Assembly: GCA_963543015.1 (NCBI GenBank)
Contig: CAUTYZ010000008.1
Span: 1 to 64,000 of the forward strand
Reading direction: 5' to 3'
Source: Alloscardovia sp963543015
GTDB taxonomy: Bacteria > Actinomycetota > Actinomycetes > Actinomycetales > Bifidobacteriaceae
Length of the DNA: 64,000 bases
The position numbers and the translations under genes were made by a program. Positions 63,710-64,000 of the stretch are shown in pieces; position 1 is the stretch's first letter; each line of letters begins with the position of its first letter. Below the pieces are notes generated by a model, which worked only from the letters and a program-made list of their open reading frames with translations, was not told the DNA's origin and made no database searches.

Positions 63710-64000
63710 ATGAAAGGCTGGGATTTGCACTGCCATACGGTTTTCTCCGATGGAACATATACCCCGACCGAATTGATTCAGATGGCTAAGCGTGAAGGCT
63801 TGCAGGGAATTGCGATCAGCGATCATGACACAATTGCTGGATGGGACGAGGCAAAGCAGGCCTCAATTGCTCACAATTTTCCACTTATCCGAGGCACTGA
63901 GATAACTGCCCAACATGATGACAACGATCGTCATATTAGTGTGCATGTGCTTGCGTATCTTTATGATTGTAACGATCAGCACGTGTTGAATTTATACGAG
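63710..64000 (+). CDS. PHP-domain phosphoesterase, N-terminal fragment
   Basis: The frame runs off the right edge after 97 residues. It starts MKGWDLHCHTVFSDGTYTP and has ISDHDTIAG, the metal-binding motifs of YciV-type PHP proteins (nucleoside 3',5'-bisphosphate phosphatase or RNA 5' exonuclease). AAGGAGG lies 4 nt before the ATG. It is divergent from the VKOR gene. Confidence 0.9.
   Translation, partial: MKGWDLHCHTVFSDGTYTPTELIQMAKREGLQGIAISDHDTIAGWDEAKQASIAHNFPLIRGTEITAQHDDNDRHISVHVLAYLYDCNDQHVLNLYE

Overview
The window looks like a chromosomal segment of a bifidobacterium-like actinomycete (Bifidobacteriaceae) with moderate G+C by eye. The evidence is an adjacent pair of helicase-nuclease genes of actinobacterial AdnAB type, a eukaryote-like IleRS behind a T-box leader with a very short Stem I, an MprF-type lipid aminoacyltransferase, split dap genes and many MFS exporters. 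A genus such as Alloscardovia or Scardovia is a guess.

Layout. 1-3.2 kb: 3' end of a GH13 glucosidase, two LplB/YtcP-type sugar permeases and a DUF624 protein, forming a carbohydrate-uptake operon. 3.3-12.3 kb: acpS, then the two-subunit helicase-nuclease. 12.4-17 kb: a membrane-anchored alpha/beta hydrolase 6 nt upstream of an MprF-like synthase/flippase. 17.2-28.3 kb: GNAT, MFS, dapB-dapA, RNase J, pepN, glmM and def, mostly housekeeping. 28.4-34.3 kb: an ASST-like protein, an Rrf2 regulator with a disulfide-type flavoprotein, an MFS carrier and tRNA-Arg(CCT). 34.4-40.3 kb: xseA-xseB, facing away from the T-box-ileS unit. 40.4-48.6 kb: a complete type II-A CRISPR-Cas locus (cas9, antisense tracrRNA, cas1, cas2, csn2, and 27 repeats with 26 spacers), visibly more A+T-rich than its surroundings. 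48.8-53.5 kb: MFS, and a TetR/ABC-2 export operon with a palindromic operator. 53.7-64 kb: convergent metB-like and metY genes, a DUF488-GNAT fusion, murI with a patatin gene, dapF, an AbiEi-like winged-helix/PD-(D/E)XK protein, a YjbR protein, a VKOR protein and the start of a PHP phosphoesterase.

The least explained structure is a dispersed inverted-repeat family with arms close to TTTTTAGCAGGTCGTATCG. There are five clear copies, all in intergenic DNA between 32.2 and 62.5 kb. Two copies bracket an MFS gene and two bracket the AbiEi-like nuclease gene. Other points of interest are an in-frame 39-bp tandem duplication in the PAM-interacting end of cas9, a spacer that occurs twice in non-adjacent positions, and a T-box whose antiterminator-type sequence lies about 240 nt from the ileS start.

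How the genes work together: dapA, dapB, dapF, murI and glmM supply peptidoglycan precursors. The hydrolase/MprF pair probably adjusts membrane lipid charge. AdnAB and exonuclease VII handle DNA ends. CRISPR-Cas and possibly the AbiEi-like nuclease are defence functions. All calls come from reading the sequence and translations; no database search was run.
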